Source: JAQVOO01 sp964524755
Lineage (GTDB): Bacteria > Spirochaetota > Spirochaetia > Sphaerochaetales > Sphaerochaetaceae
Length of the DNA: 32,686 nt
NCBI GenBank assembly: GCA_964524755.1
Contig: CAZGDR010000020.1
Coordinates: forward strand, 1-32,686
Direction of reading: 5' to 3'
Part shown: one piece after another, positions 23,519-32,611 of the stretch
Position numbering within the stretch: the first letter of the stretch is position 1
Layout: every line of letters starts with the position of its first letter
Position numbers and translations under genes: made by a program
Notes under the pieces: model-generated
Seen by the model: the letters and a program-made list of their open reading frames with translations, nothing else
Told to the model about the DNA's origin: nothing
Database searches by the model: none

Positions 23519-23680
23519 ATGAAAAAGTATATTTGTGATTTGTGTGGTTATGTATACGATCCCGCAGAAGGCGATCCAGATAACGGAGTTCAGCCAGGAA
23601 CTTCTTTCGCGGATGTTCCCGAGGATTGGGTCTGCCCTCTTTGTGGCGCAGCAAAAGAAGACTTCTCTCCTGAAGACTAA
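23519..23680 (+). CDS. Rubredoxin
   Basis: A complete 53-residue rubredoxin, shorter than many gene finders report. C6 and C9 (CDLCG) and C39 and C42 (CPLCG) are the four iron ligands, with the conserved YVYDPAEGDPDNGVQPGT and FADVPEDWVCP between them. It is a one-electron carrier, and in anaerobes it typically serves superoxide reductase, rubrerythrin or flavodiiron proteins; none of those is in this window. GGAGG is 5-6 bases before the ATG at 23519. It stands alone between the WYL regulator gene and its own terminator. Confidence 0.97.
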   Translation: MKKYICDLCGYVYDPAEGDPDNGVQPGTSFADVPEDWVCPLCGAAKEDFSPED

Positions 23681-23701
23681 ACCTGTAATTATCAATCGAA
23701 C

Positions 23702-23726
23702 GGACCGTCTAGTACGGTCCATTTTT
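23702..23726 (+). terminator. Rho-independent terminator after rubredoxin
   Basis: A 7-bp perfect stem, GGACCGT (23702-23708) and ACGGTCC (23714-23720), has a CTAGT loop and is followed by A and five T (23722-23726). It ends only 11 bases before the ATG of the next gene on the same strand. Confidence 0.85.
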
Positions 23727-23737
23727 GTGAATAACAT

Positions 23738-25141
23738 ATGAAACCGACTATAAACATGGTGTTGGGGATCTTATTGATCTGTATGGTTAGTTGCACTACT
23801 CTACCAACAGATAACGAACCCCTCTTAGATCCTCAAATTGATCTTTCTGGTTACTGGGAAGGGAAGATTGTCATGAGTCCGGGTAATACCCTAACTCTAG
23901 GATTTTTAGTGACTGCCCAAAAACAGGGATATGACGCCCTTTTCTTTGTCCTTGAACAAGGTGTAACAGAGATGCCGGTAACCGCTGTTGAATATGACTC
24001 ACACACCATTACCATTACTTTAGACTCCTTACAAGCATCTTATTCAGGAACCTATTCCACAGCAACAGACGCTATTGAGGGAACCTTTACCCAAATGGGA
24101 AGCTCTTTGCCATTGGAGCTTAAAAGAGGGTCTTCTCCCACGTTATATAGACCGCAAGAACCTAAACCACCTTACCCATATCTATCTGAAGATGTTCACT
24201 TTCTCCAAACTCCTGAACATTTCTTACTAGCTGGCACCATCACACGTCCTCCAGGAAAGGGACCTTTTCCCGCTGTTGTCTTAGTCAGTGGTTCTGGACC
24301 ACAAAACCGAGATGAGGAAATTATGGGACATAAACCTTTTCTCCTTTTGGCCGATACGTTAACTCGATCTGGCATAGTTGTCCTCCGTTACGACGATAGG
24401 GGTGTTGCTGAATCTGCAGGCGATTCTACGACAGCGACTTCACTAGATTTAGCCAATGATGCCCAATCGGCGATCAACTTTTTAAAGACTCAAACATATG
24501 TTGATCCAGATGCTATTGGTATACTCGGGCATAGTGAAGGAGGACTCATTGGTCCTATTGTAGCCCAACAATATAAATCTGTAGCTTTTCTCATCTTAAT
24601 GGCAGGACCAGGCGTAAAAGGCCTTGAAGTCTTAGAGGATCAAACTGCAGCCATTATGCGTGCCCAGAATATTCCTGAGGAGATTATCGACCAAACTGTA
24701 GCCTTAAATATGAGCATCTATCATCTTGTTTTGGATTCCAGCAAGTCATTGGCAGAACGGAGGAAAGCTGTGTATGAGATGTTAGAAACAGCTAATCTAG
24801 CTCCATCAGCTATAGAGACCCAAATAGATGCATTATTTTCCCCATGGTATGTGACTTTTCTAGAGCTGGACCCAGCCACTTTCTTGGCTGAAGTAACAAT
24901 CCCTGTCCTTATTTTGCAAGGAACTAAAGATACGCAAGTTTCAGCTACGCTTAATATCCCAGCCATCGAAAGGGCTCTTCAGAAAGGGAACAATCCAAAA
25001 TTTACAACTATAATTTATGATGGGCTAAACCATCTTTTCCAGCCAGCTGAGTCAGGAGGAGTTGAAGAATATGCCACAATTGAGACGACCATTGATGCTC
25101 AGGTTCTTGCCGATATAGTTATCTGGATTAATCAGCTCTGA
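23738..25141 (+). CDS. Alpha/beta-hydrolase, predicted lipoprotein
   Basis: A 467-residue secreted hydrolase. The N-terminus (residues 1-18) is a short lipoprotein signal ending at C19 (MVSC), which would anchor it outside the inner membrane. Residues about 35-130 form a beta-rich domain starting YWEGKI, and the catalytic domain starts near 150. The triad is visible: S266 in GHSEGG, D398 in GTKDTQV, and H432 in LNHLF; VLVSGSGPQNRDE supplies the oxyanion region. It resembles the YvaK/EstA-like and S9-type family of serine hydrolases; substrate unknown. It is odd that a terminator ends 11 bases upstream and no Shine-Dalgarno precedes ATG 23738 or the in-frame ATG at 23756. The tail overlaps the convergent MFS gene by 10 bases. 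Confidence 0.88.
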   Translation: MKPTINMVLGILLICMVSCTTLPTDNEPLLDPQIDLSGYWEGKIVMSPGNTLTLGFLVTAQKQGYDALFFVLEQGVTEMPVTAVEYDSHTITITLDSLQASYSGTYSTATDAIEGTFTQMGSSLPLELKRGSSPTLYRPQEPKPPYPYLSEDVHFLQTPEHFLLAGTITRPPGKGPFPAVVLVSGSGPQNRDEEIMGHKPFLLLADTLTRSGIVVLRYDDRGVAESAGDSTTATSLDLANDAQSAINFLKTQTYVDPDAIGILGHSEGGLIGPIVAQQYKSVAFLILMAGPGVKGLEVLEDQTAAIMRAQNIPEEIIDQTVALNMSIYHLVLDSSKSLAERRKAVYEMLETANLAPSAIETQIDALFSPWYVTFLELDPATFLAEVTIPVLILQGTKDTQVSATLNIPAIERALQKGNNPKFTTIIYDGLNHLFQPAESGGVEEYATIETTIDAQVLADIVIWINQL

Positions 25142-26442
25142 CGAACAGATTCCTTGTCTACGGCTGCCCGTAAACGTTCATCTTCGGTCACTATCATAGG
25201 AGACTCTTTAATAAAGAGTACGGCTAATGTTGCAGCAAAAAGAAGGGCAACACTAATCACTAACACGTGCTCAAGATAGCGCCCCCCCTGCACCGTCATG
25301 AAGACGAGAAGGACCAACCCTGTAAAGTGTCCATTTAATAACAAAACAGCTTGAGAGGAGGATTCTTTGACGGGATAGCTTAATTCAGCAGCGTACTGGA
25401 ACCCTAGTGGGATAGCACTTTGAAAGAAAAATCCAAGAATTCCAGCTGCAATAAATCCAAAGATAGTCGGTTTGAGAAAGATAGTACTTAAGATCGGCAT
25501 AAAGGCAAAGACTAAGAACCCTAATAAAATACCGAGCATACAGATAAAGAAGAACAATTTTCGTTTTCTAAAATAATCGGACAACGTAGGCATCACTAAC
25601 GAACCTAACATCCCCCCTCCAAGCAAGATGACCCCGACGATTCCATTCGAGTTTTGTACACCGATGAAAGCTGCAAGGCTGTCTATTTTAGCAATAAACA
25701 CATTGAATAAACCCCACATAAGGCCAAATATAAAAATGAAGCCGCCCATATTTTTTTTGGTTAACAATAATTTAAAGGAGCCTATGAAACTTTCAATTTC
25801 AAACGGCTCACTTGAAGAGGGTGTCGGAGGTCTCTCTTTAAAAAAGAATAGAACCGCAAGAGCTCCTGCTGCTGTGATAATTCCTAACCAGAGTAATAGG
25901 GTGGAAATTCCTTCTCCATAGGCTGGAACTGCGGGGTTAGTTACAACTATTTGAGGGCTGATAATCATAATTAATAAAAGTCCCAAATATTGTGCAAGTG
26001 AGACTAACCCCGTCGCAAAGCCTCTTTCACGTAACGGGAACCAACGCGCAGTTACCATGGTTACCGAATTGAGAATCAAGGCGTAAGCTACAGACAACCC
26101 GACTTGAGAAATTGAAACGACCAAAAAGGAAGAGGCTCCAACACCTTTGATAATACTAAAAACAGCGAGCAGAATGGCACCCGATCTTAGCGTCCACTTA
26201 AGACCAAGCCGGTCAATAATAAAAGAAGCTGGAACACTAAAAAAGATAAACACTACTAAATGGACTAGGATGAGAACATCGGGCCCTATCAGAGAATTTG
26301 GAGGAATCTGCGAGGAGTAGAAGTTTGTAGCAGCCCGCGAGATGGGTGCTAGCACTAACCATTGCATTTCTGAGGCCATAATCACTGCCATTAACGCTAT
26401 GAGCACAACCCAGCGATATGGGTAGACACGAATGCTTTTCAT
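25132..26442 (-). CDS. Major facilitator superfamily transporter
   Basis: This 436-residue protein has about twelve hydrophobic segments and the MFS features: a conserved loop after helix 2 (IIDRLGLKWTLRSG, about 76-88) and the central cytoplasmic loop (KERPPTPSSSEPF, about 202-216) joining the two six-helix halves. The N-terminal RWVVLIALMAVIMASEMQWLVLAPI resembles FLVCR/SLC49-like bacterial MFS members, but the substrate cannot be read. GAGGG precedes the ATG at 26442. It is divergent from the nitroreductase gene over a 68-base interval that holds two palindromes, suggesting joint control. Its 3' end overlaps the hydrolase by 10 bases with no terminator between. Confidence 0.85.
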   Translation of the reverse strand: MKSIRVYPYRWVVLIALMAVIMASEMQWLVLAPISRAATNFYSSQIPPNSLIGPDVLILVHLVVFIFFSVPASFIIDRLGLKWTLRSGAILLAVFSIIKGVGASSFLVVSISQVGLSVAYALILNSVTMVTARWFPLRERGFATGLVSLAQYLGLLLIMIISPQIVVTNPAVPAYGEGISTLLLWLGIITAAGALAVLFFFKERPPTPSSSEPFEIESFIGSFKLLLTKKNMGGFIFIFGLMWGLFNVFIAKIDSLAAFIGVQNSNGIVGVILLGGGMLGSLVMPTLSDYFRKRKLFFFICMLGILLGFLVFAFMPILSTIFLKPTIFGFIAAGILGFFFQSAIPLGFQYAAELSYPVKESSSQAVLLLNGHFTGLVLLVFMTVQGGRYLEHVLVISVALLFAATLAVLFIKESPMIVTEDERLRAAVDKESVRQS

Positions 26443-26458
26443 TTATCCCTCTCACCTT

Positions 26459-26494
26459 GTATACTATACGAACAAAACAAGAACGTACAGTACG
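26459..26494. promoter_or_regulatory. Two 11-bp palindromes between the MFS and nitroreductase genes
   Basis: GTATA-C-TATAC (26459-26469) and CGTAC-A-GTACG (26484-26494) are each perfect odd-length palindromes with centres 25 bp apart, in the 68-base divergent interval. They look like operator pairs for a dimeric regulator. No convincing -35/-10 pair could be set for either gene. Confidence 0.45.
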
Positions 26495-26510
26495 ATTAGA
26501 GGAGCACTTT

Positions 26511-27299
26511 ATGAACCAAACCATGGAACTTTTACACAACCGAAGAACGCATCGTTCATTTACTGATGAACCCATCTCTCTCCAAGATAAGACTCTTATG
26601 CAAGAAGCAACCCTGCGCGCCCCCACCGCCGGAAACATGATGCTATACTCTGTTTTAGAAATTACCGATCAAGCTAAAAAAGAACGTTTAGCTCTATTAT
26701 GTGATGACCAACCGATGATTGCGAAGGCTCCATTAGTGTGGTTATTTCTTTCTGATTCTCGAAAATGGGTCAATTATTATCACGAAAGTGGTTGTGTGAG
26801 CAGAGGAGAATCTCAACAAATTCCATGGCGAGCACCTGGTGCAGGCGATCTATTGTTAGCCATGAGTGATGCCTTAATCGCAGCTCAAAGCGCCGTTACC
26901 GCTGCTGAATCTCTCGGTATCGGATCCTGTTATATTGGCGACATCTTAGAAAACTGTGAAGAAATTACGGAGCTTTTCAATCTTCCTCAGTATACTGCAG
27001 TAGCAACATTAGTCATTTTTGGTCATCCCAAAAATCCTAAGCCCTTAGAAAATCCTACCATCAGGTGTCCAGTCGAATCAATCTTTATGGAAAACACCTA
27101 TAAAGAACCACATCTTGAAGACCTGCAAATCGCATTCGGCAAACAAGAAGCACGTCTCCGTGAACAAAAAAGACTCCCTTTTGACAATACAGGAACAATT
27201 GCCGACTATTATTATTTCCGTAAGCACGCTACTGATTTCAAGCAAGAAATGAACAGATCGGCCCAGATTATCCTGGAAAATTGGTTAACAAAAGAATAG
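26511..27299 (+). CDS. Nitroreductase family flavoprotein
   Basis: This 262-residue FMN-dependent oxidoreductase reads like the nitroreductase/FRP fold. RRTHRSFTDEPIS (about 11-23) is the N-terminal FMN-binding arginine cluster, APTAGNMMLYSV (about 41-52) is the second FMN region, and GSCYIGDILEN (about 140-150) with FGHPKNPKP (about 174-182) are the conserved C-terminal blocks. It may reduce nitroaromatics, quinones or flavins with NAD(P)H; the physiological substrate is open. GAGGAG is 7 bases before the ATG at 26511; a longer frame from 26418 runs into the divergent transporter. The divergent pairing with an MFS exporter suggests a stress or detoxification module. Confidence 0.88.
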   Translation: MNQTMELLHNRRTHRSFTDEPISLQDKTLMQEATLRAPTAGNMMLYSVLEITDQAKKERLALLCDDQPMIAKAPLVWLFLSDSRKWVNYYHESGCVSRGESQQIPWRAPGAGDLLLAMSDALIAAQSAVTAAESLGIGSCYIGDILENCEEITELFNLPQYTAVATLVIFGHPKNPKPLENPTIRCPVESIFMENTYKEPHLEDLQIAFGKQEARLREQKRLPFDNTGTIADYYYFRKHATDFKQEMNRSAQIILENWLTKE

Positions 27300-27307
27300 T
27301 CCGTCCA

Positions 27308-27377
27308 ACTACAGCCTTTCTCTCATTTGCCTGCTAAAAACTCCGATATTAGCACTCTAGACGGGCAAGGCTGTAGT
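27308..27377. ncRNA. Structured RNA element after the nitroreductase gene
   Basis: ACTACAGCCTT (27308-27318) pairs perfectly over 11 bases with AAGGCTGTAGT (27367-27377). Stacked directly on it are GCCTG (27329-27333) with CGGGC (27362-27366, one U-G pair), and inside that CTAA (27334-27337) with TTAG (27349-27352). No T tract follows on either strand, so it is not a standard terminator. It lies 9 bases after the nitroreductase stop and about 145 bases before aspA. I do not recognise a known family. Confidence 0.4.
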
Positions 27378-27486
27378 AATTCAATCTCCACCTCAAGCAT
27401 TATCAACCATTATAATAATTTAATGTAAAAGTAACTTAATCCAGTATTTTTTACGGTTTTGCTCTATATAAATTGCAAACATAGGC

Positions 27487-27492
27487 TATAAT
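27487..27492 (+). promoter_or_regulatory. aspA: -10 box of aspA
   Basis: A perfect TATAAT lies 30 bases before the aspA ATG, with a start expected near 27499. No acceptable -35 sits 16-18 bases upstream, so the promoter probably needs an activator. Confidence 0.45.
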
Positions 27493-27522
27493 ACAAGTAT
27501 TCAAGAAGGAGGAATAAGTTTC

Positions 27523-28917
27523 ATGGAACACTATAGAAAAGAACATGATCTGTTGGGGTATAAGGATGTCCCGAAGGAGGCTCATTATGGTATTCAAACA
27601 GTACGGGCACTAGAAAACTTTGTAGTTTCAAAAATACCTATTTCTAATTTCCCATTATTTATCCAATCGTTGGGTTATATCAAAAAAGCGACAGCAATTG
27701 CTAATCGAGAATATAAAATATTAGATCCCACCATTGCAAAAGTCATAATTGCAGCCTGTGACGAGATAATCGATGGAAAATTGCTTGACCAATTCCCCGT
27801 GGATTGTATTCAAGGAGGAGCCGGAACCTCTACCAACATGAATGCAAATGAAGTTATTGCCAACCGAGCCTTAGAATTGCTAGGCAAAGAAAAGGGTGAT
27901 TATACTCACGTCCATCCCAATAACCATGTCAATCTCTCGCAATCGACAAATGATGTTTATCCCACTTCAATTCGCATTGCTTCAGCATGGATGCTTGAAG
28001 GATTATTACAAGAACTCTCCAGCTTCAAGGAAGCGCTTGCCGCCAAAGGTGAAGAATTTCATGATGTGATTAAGATGGGCAGGACACAACTACAAGATGC
28101 AATCCCAATGACTCTAGGACAAGAATTTACAGCTTGGGCCGTCACCGTAGGGGAAGACCTAGAACGCTTGCGCGTTGCCCAATCTCTGCTGTATGAGATC
28201 AATATGGGTGCAACAGCAATCGGCACTGGTTTGAACGCCCCGGCTGGTTATGCTGAAGTTGTGACTGGACATTTAGCTAAACTAACGAAATTACCTTTAG
28301 TGACCTCCAAAAATCTCATTAAAGCAACCCAAGATTCGGGTAATTTTATCGAACTCTCTGGTGTCCTAAAACGGATAGCAGTGAAAGTTTCAAAAATCTG
28401 TAATGACTTACGCCTCCTCTCTTCAGGACCGCGAGCTGGTATTAATGAAATTAATCTCCCCCCGATGCAACCTGGCTCCTCAATTATGCCTGGCAAGGTA
28501 AACCCTGTGATCCCCGAAGTAGTTAACCAAGTAGCTTTTGATATTATTGGTAATGACTTAGCAATCACTATTGCAGCTGAAGCTGGACAATTGGAATTGA
28601 ACGTAATGGAACCGTTAATAGCTTTCAAACTATTCACCTCGATCAATAACCTGACAAATGCACTCAAAATATTGACTGAAAGATGTATCAACGGTATTAC
28701 AGCAAATAAAGAACGCTGCCGTATCATGGTGGAGCAAAGTATCGGACTGGTAACTGCGCTCGTTCCAACCTTAGGATATGAAAAATGTTCCGAGATTGCA
28801 GAAAAAGCATTACAGACTAATGGTTCGGTCTACCAGATTACTCTGGAAGGAGGCTATCTTTCCAAAAAGGATTTAGATAGAATTCTCTCCCCCCAAGCTA
28901 TGTTAAAACCATTTTAA
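27523..28917 (+). CDS. aspA: Aspartate ammonia-lyase (aspartase)
   Basis: The cytoplasmic enzyme converts L-aspartate to fumarate and ammonia, reversibly. The 464 residues follow E. coli AspA closely: DLLG...VPKEAHYGIQTVRALENF at the N-terminus, the QGGAGTSTNMNANEV block, QSTNDVYPTS, the LGATAIGTGLN-type block (here MGATAIGTGLNAP), and the flexible signature loop GSSIMPGKVNPV (318-329), with the catalytic serine in GSS. The match to aspartase rather than fumarase is best in the N-terminal and CNDLRLLSSGPRAGINEINLP regions. AAGGAGGA is 9 bases before the ATG at 27523. It ends with a strong bidirectional terminator. Fumarate made here could serve anaerobic metabolism. Confidence 0.95.
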   Translation: MEHYRKEHDLLGYKDVPKEAHYGIQTVRALENFVVSKIPISNFPLFIQSLGYIKKATAIANREYKILDPTIAKVIIAACDEIIDGKLLDQFPVDCIQGGAGTSTNMNANEVIANRALELLGKEKGDYTHVHPNNHVNLSQSTNDVYPTSIRIASAWMLEGLLQELSSFKEALAAKGEEFHDVIKMGRTQLQDAIPMTLGQEFTAWAVTVGEDLERLRVAQSLLYEINMGATAIGTGLNAPAGYAEVVTGHLAKLTKLPLVTSKNLIKATQDSGNFIELSGVLKRIAVKVSKICNDLRLLSSGPRAGINEINLPPMQPGSSIMPGKVNPVIPEVVNQVAFDIIGNDLAITIAAEAGQLELNVMEPLIAFKLFTSINNLTNALKILTERCINGITANKERCRIMVEQSIGLVTALVPTLGYEKCSEIAEKALQTNGSVYQITLEGGYLSKKDLDRILSPQAMLKPF

Positions 28918-28934
28918 ATGGTAGAAACGTCTAA

Positions 28935-28960
28935 AAAAGCCACCCATTCGGGTGGCTTTT
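28935..28960. terminator. Bidirectional terminator between aspA and PFOR
   Basis: AAAAGCCACCC (28935-28945) and GGGTGGCTTTT (28950-28960) form an 11-bp perfect stem with an ATTC loop. Four T end the plus strand and six T (28938-28933) follow on the minus strand, so it can stop both convergent transcripts. Confidence 0.9.
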
Positions 28961-28978
28961 GTGTAGTCAGAAGATAAA

Positions 28979-31900
28979 TTACATTATTTCCCCAACACTC
29001 TGATAAAAGGCCATTCGACGCTTAGCATCTTCTTCAGCTAACTGGAATAGCTCTTCAGCCTTATCCGGATTAGTCTTATACAATGAAGAATATCTCCGTT
29101 CACTCTTAATGAATTCCTGGAAATCACCTTTCACGGCTCTGGAATCCCAAGAGAATCGCTTACCTTCTTCAAGCACAGGGTTGTAGCGGAACAGAGGCCA
29201 GTAGCCAACTTCCACCGCTGTCTTCTCCTCAACCTGACTCTTCATCATGTTAATTCCGTGGTTAATACAAGGAGAATAGCAGAACACAATAGAAGGGCCA
29301 TCGAAAGCTAGCGCCTCTTGCAATGCTTTTTGTGCATGCAATCGGTTAGCTCCAAGTGAGATCGAAGCAACATAGACATTACCGTAGGTCATCATCATCA
29401 AGCCCATATTTTTCTTACCAATCTGCATTCCTGCATTTGCAAACTTTGCAACGGCTGCAATTGGGGTTGCTTTTGAAGCCTGACCACCCGTGTTAGAATA
29501 TACTTCAGTATCCAATACAAGGATGTTTACATTTTTACCAGAAGCAATTACGTGGTCAACACCACCAAACCCGATATCATAGGCCCAGCCATCTCCACCA
29601 AAGATCCAAACGTGTTTTTCACTTAGATAGTCTTTAAACTCTACAATTTTACGTAGAGCAGCTTTTGCTGCATCGTCCTTGGCACTCTTTACTGCTTCGT
29701 CTAACAAAGTGTGCGTCTCATTCTGAGCAGTAATTGAAGCTTCTGTAACATCATCCCATAACTCAAGGTTCTTGTTGAGAGCTTTCGTAAGAGCCTCAGT
29801 TGTTCCAATCGCAAGTAGTCGTTCAATATTCGCTTTCAACTGGCGACGGTTAGCTTCCACGGCTAAACGCATTCCAAGACCGTATTCAGCATTATCTTCA
29901 AACAAAGAATTGCCCCAAGCGGGTCCACGTCCATCACGACGCTGTGCATAAGGAATTGTGGGGAAAGTTCCACCATAAATTGAAGAACAACCAGTGGCAT
30001 TCGCTACTATCATTCGCTCACCACAAATCTGGGAGACCAATTTAACATAGGGGGTTTCACCACAACCGGCACAAGCACCAGAGAACTCAAATAAAGGCTT
30101 CCTAAACTGCATTCCTTTAACAGTATTGATGGAAATACCATCGACAACATCATCTGGAAGTTCGTCGAAGAATTCTGAGAACTTAGTCTCTCCAGCATCT
30201 CTTTCAACCTGGATTGGGCTAAACTTGAGTGACTTTACCTTAGTTGGACAGGTTTCAATACATACACCACAACCTTGGCAGTCTTCTGGATATACTTGAA
30301 TCTTAAACCGAAGCTCTCGATCATTCTTAGTACTGGATTTAAGAGTATGGAATCCTTCTGGAGCTCCTTCCAAATCCTTAGGATCAATCTGTTTTGCACG
30401 GATTGCTGCGTGCGGACAAGACTGTACACACTGGTTACACTGGATACAGTTTTCACTAATCCAATGTGGAATAAACGGAGCAACTCCCCGCTTCTCTAAC
30501 CGAGCAGTGTTAGTCGGTAACGTACCATCAAAAGACATCTGGGAAACAGGGATATCATTCCCCTTCAAGTGCATGATGGGCTCAATAATGTTCTTTGCAA
30601 AGGTACTGGCATCTTCGCCAATCAACTTTTTAGGAACATAAGCTTCGGCAACTTTCGCAGGTACTTTCACTGCTTCTAAAGCAGCAGAGGCACCATCTAC
30701 AGCAGCCCAGTTCATTTTTACAATATCTTCGCCCTTCCGACCAAAGGTATTTTGGATTGCATTTTTAATTAAAGTAATGGCTTCTTCTTCAGGAAAAATA
30801 CCTGATATCTTGAAGAATGCGGCCTGCATGACCGTATTAATTCTAGTCCCAAGCCCAACCCTTTCGGCAATTTTCAGAGCATCAATATTATAAAACTTAA
30901 TTTTCTTATCGATAATTTGTTGTTGTTCATTTGCTGTTAGATTCGCAAAAACTTCATCCGTCGGGATTTGAGAATTCAATAAGAAAACTCCCCCCTCCTT
31001 CAGCGGTGCAAGCATATCATAACGTCCTAAATAGGCGGGGTTATGACAAGCAACAAAATCAGCTCTATCAATTAACCAAGGCATATTCACTGAACTCTTT
31101 CCAAAACGGAGGTGGCTAATTGTAATACCACCCGATTTCTTGGAGTCATAGGAGAAATATGCTTGAGCATTCATATCGGTATTCCCACCGATAATCTTGA
31201 TTGAATCTTTGTTAGCTCCAACGGTTCCATCAGATCCAAGCCCCCAGAACATGCAAGAGACAACGTCTTTTGGTGAAACGTTAATCTTTTCTTTTACCGG
31301 GATACTTAGATTAGTTACATCATCATTGATACCAACGGTAAAGTTGTGCCAATTGCCATTATTCAAATGATCAAAAACAGCTTTAGCATGTGAGGGAGTA
31401 AAGTCCTTACTGGAAAGACCATAACGGCCACCAATAACTTCAATATTACTTCGTCCCATTTGAGAGAGAGCTGTTACCACATCGAGATACAGCGGTTCAC
31501 CAATTGAACCAGGCTCTTTCGTCCTATCTAAAACTGCAATTTTCTTTACAGACTGTGGAATAGCCGCCACAAAATCTTTAGCTGAGAAAGGACGATACAA
31601 TCGAACCTTCAGCAATCCAACTTTTTCGTCTTGCTTGTTCAAATAATTGACAGCCCAATCAAATGTATCTAAAACACTACCCATTGCAATAACAATCCGT
31701 TCTGCATCGGGAGCACCTACATAATCAAACAGATGATACTGTCGACCGGTGAGCTTCGCCACCTTATCCATGTACTCCTGCACAATGGCTGGAACTGCAT
31801 CATAATACTTATTGACAGTTTCACGTCCCTGGAAGAAAACGTCTTCATTTTGAGCCGCAACTTTAAGCATTGGCTTTTCAGGACGCATTGCACGATCACG

Positions 31901-32512
31901 GAATTGCTCAATATACTCGGGCTCCATCAAGCTCTGCATATCTTCGTAGGAGATTTCTTCAACCTTCTGTATTTCATGGGAAGTTCTAAACCCATCAAAG
32001 AAAGAAAGGAACGGAACTTGAGACTTCAAGGTTGCTAAATGGGCAACTAAAGCAAGATCCATAGTTTCTTGAATACTACTTGCAGCAGTCATAGCATAGC
32101 CGGTATTACGACATGACATAACGTCTGAATGATCCCCGAAAATTGAGAGAGATTGGGCAGCAAGCGAACGAGCAGAGACGTGGAACACTGTTGGTAACAT
32201 TTCACCTGCAATTTTGTGCATATTTGGAATCATAAGCAACAAACCCTGACTCGCGGTAAATGTCGTAGTAAGAGCTCCTGCAGAAAGTGCTCCGTGCACC
32301 GCACCAGCCGCACCAGCTTCAGACTGCATCTCCATGATATCTACTCGCTCACCAAACATATTTACTCTTCCGGTACTTGCCCAGGAATCGGCATACTCCC
32401 CCATTGGTGATGAAGGGGTGATCGGATATATTGCAGCAACTTCACTAAACGCATACGCTACATGTGCAGCCGCACTATTCCCATCAATAGTAACCATTTT
32501 CTTGTTACTCAT
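28979..32512 (-). CDS. nifJ: Pyruvate:ferredoxin (flavodoxin) oxidoreductase
   Basis: A single-chain, 1177-residue enzyme that oxidises pyruvate to acetyl-CoA and CO2 and reduces ferredoxin; the length is typical of the homodimeric PFOR. The N-terminal domains start with MVTIDGNSAAAHVAYAFSEVAAIYPITPSSPMGEYAD. The ferredoxin domain has two 4Fe-4S motifs, C689, C692, C695, C699 and C745, C748, C751, C755. The thiamine-diphosphate domain has CAGCGE (C814, C817) for the third cluster, GDGWAYDIG (from 973) and SNTGGQASKATP. GGAGTG lies about 7 bases before the ATG at 32512. It is a monocistronic leftward gene with its own promoter at 32612-32640 and a leader of about 93 bases. It marks anaerobic metabolism. 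Confidence 0.98.
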   Translation of the reverse strand: MSNKKMVTIDGNSAAAHVAYAFSEVAAIYPITPSSPMGEYADSWASTGRVNMFGERVDIMEMQSEAGAAGAVHGALSAGALTTTFTASQGLLLMIPNMHKIAGEMLPTVFHVSARSLAAQSLSIFGDHSDVMSCRNTGYAMTAASSIQETMDLALVAHLATLKSQVPFLSFFDGFRTSHEIQKVEEISYEDMQSLMEPEYIEQFRDRAMRPEKPMLKVAAQNEDVFFQGRETVNKYYDAVPAIVQEYMDKVAKLTGRQYHLFDYVGAPDAERIVIAMGSVLDTFDWAVNYLNKQDEKVGLLKVRLYRPFSAKDFVAAIPQSVKKIAVLDRTKEPGSIGEPLYLDVVTALSQMGRSNIEVIGGRYGLSSKDFTPSHAKAVFDHLNNGNWHNFTVGINDDVTNLSIPVKEKINVSPKDVVSCMFWGLGSDGTVGANKDSIKIIGGNTDMNAQAYFSYDSKKSGGITISHLRFGKSSVNMPWLIDRADFVACHNPAYLGRYDMLAPLKEGGVFLLNSQIPTDEVFANLTANEQQQIIDKKIKFYNIDALKIAERVGLGTRINTVMQAAFFKISGIFPEEEAITLIKNAIQNTFGRKGEDIVKMNWAAVDGASAALEAVKVPAKVAEAYVPKKLIGEDASTFAKNIIEPIMHLKGNDIPVSQMSFDGTLPTNTARLEKRGVAPFIPHWISENCIQCNQCVQSCPHAAIRAKQIDPKDLEGAPEGFHTLKSSTKNDRELRFKIQVYPEDCQGCGVCIETCPTKVKSLKFSPIQVERDAGETKFSEFFDELPDDVVDGISINTVKGMQFRKPLFEFSGACAGCGETPYVKLVSQICGERMIVANATGCSSIYGGTFPTIPYAQRRDGRGPAWGNSLFEDNAEYGLGMRLAVEANRRQLKANIERLLAIGTTEALTKALNKNLELWDDVTEASITAQNETHTLLDEAVKSAKDDAAKAALRKIVEFKDYLSEKHVWIFGGDGWAYDIGFGGVDHVIASGKNVNILVLDTEVYSNTGGQASKATPIAAVAKFANAGMQIGKKNMGLMMMTYGNVYVASISLGANRLHAQKALQEALAFDGPSIVFCYSPCINHGINMMKSQVEEKTAVEVGYWPLFRYNPVLEEGKRFSWDSRAVKGDFQEFIKSERRYSSLYKTNPDKAEELFQLAEEDAKRRMAFYQSVGEIM

Positions 32513-32611
32513 CGTGACACTCCATTGAAATTATATTTACCTGTGACCTTTAAGGACCACAACCATTTACACACAATGATACCCCAAAAAATTCAGAGTA
32601 TCTTTCATTTG

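Noticed and set aside
28979..32512. Several plus-strand frames of 60-100 codons opposite PFOR
   Set aside because: They are shadow frames of a strongly conserved gene, without ribosome sites.
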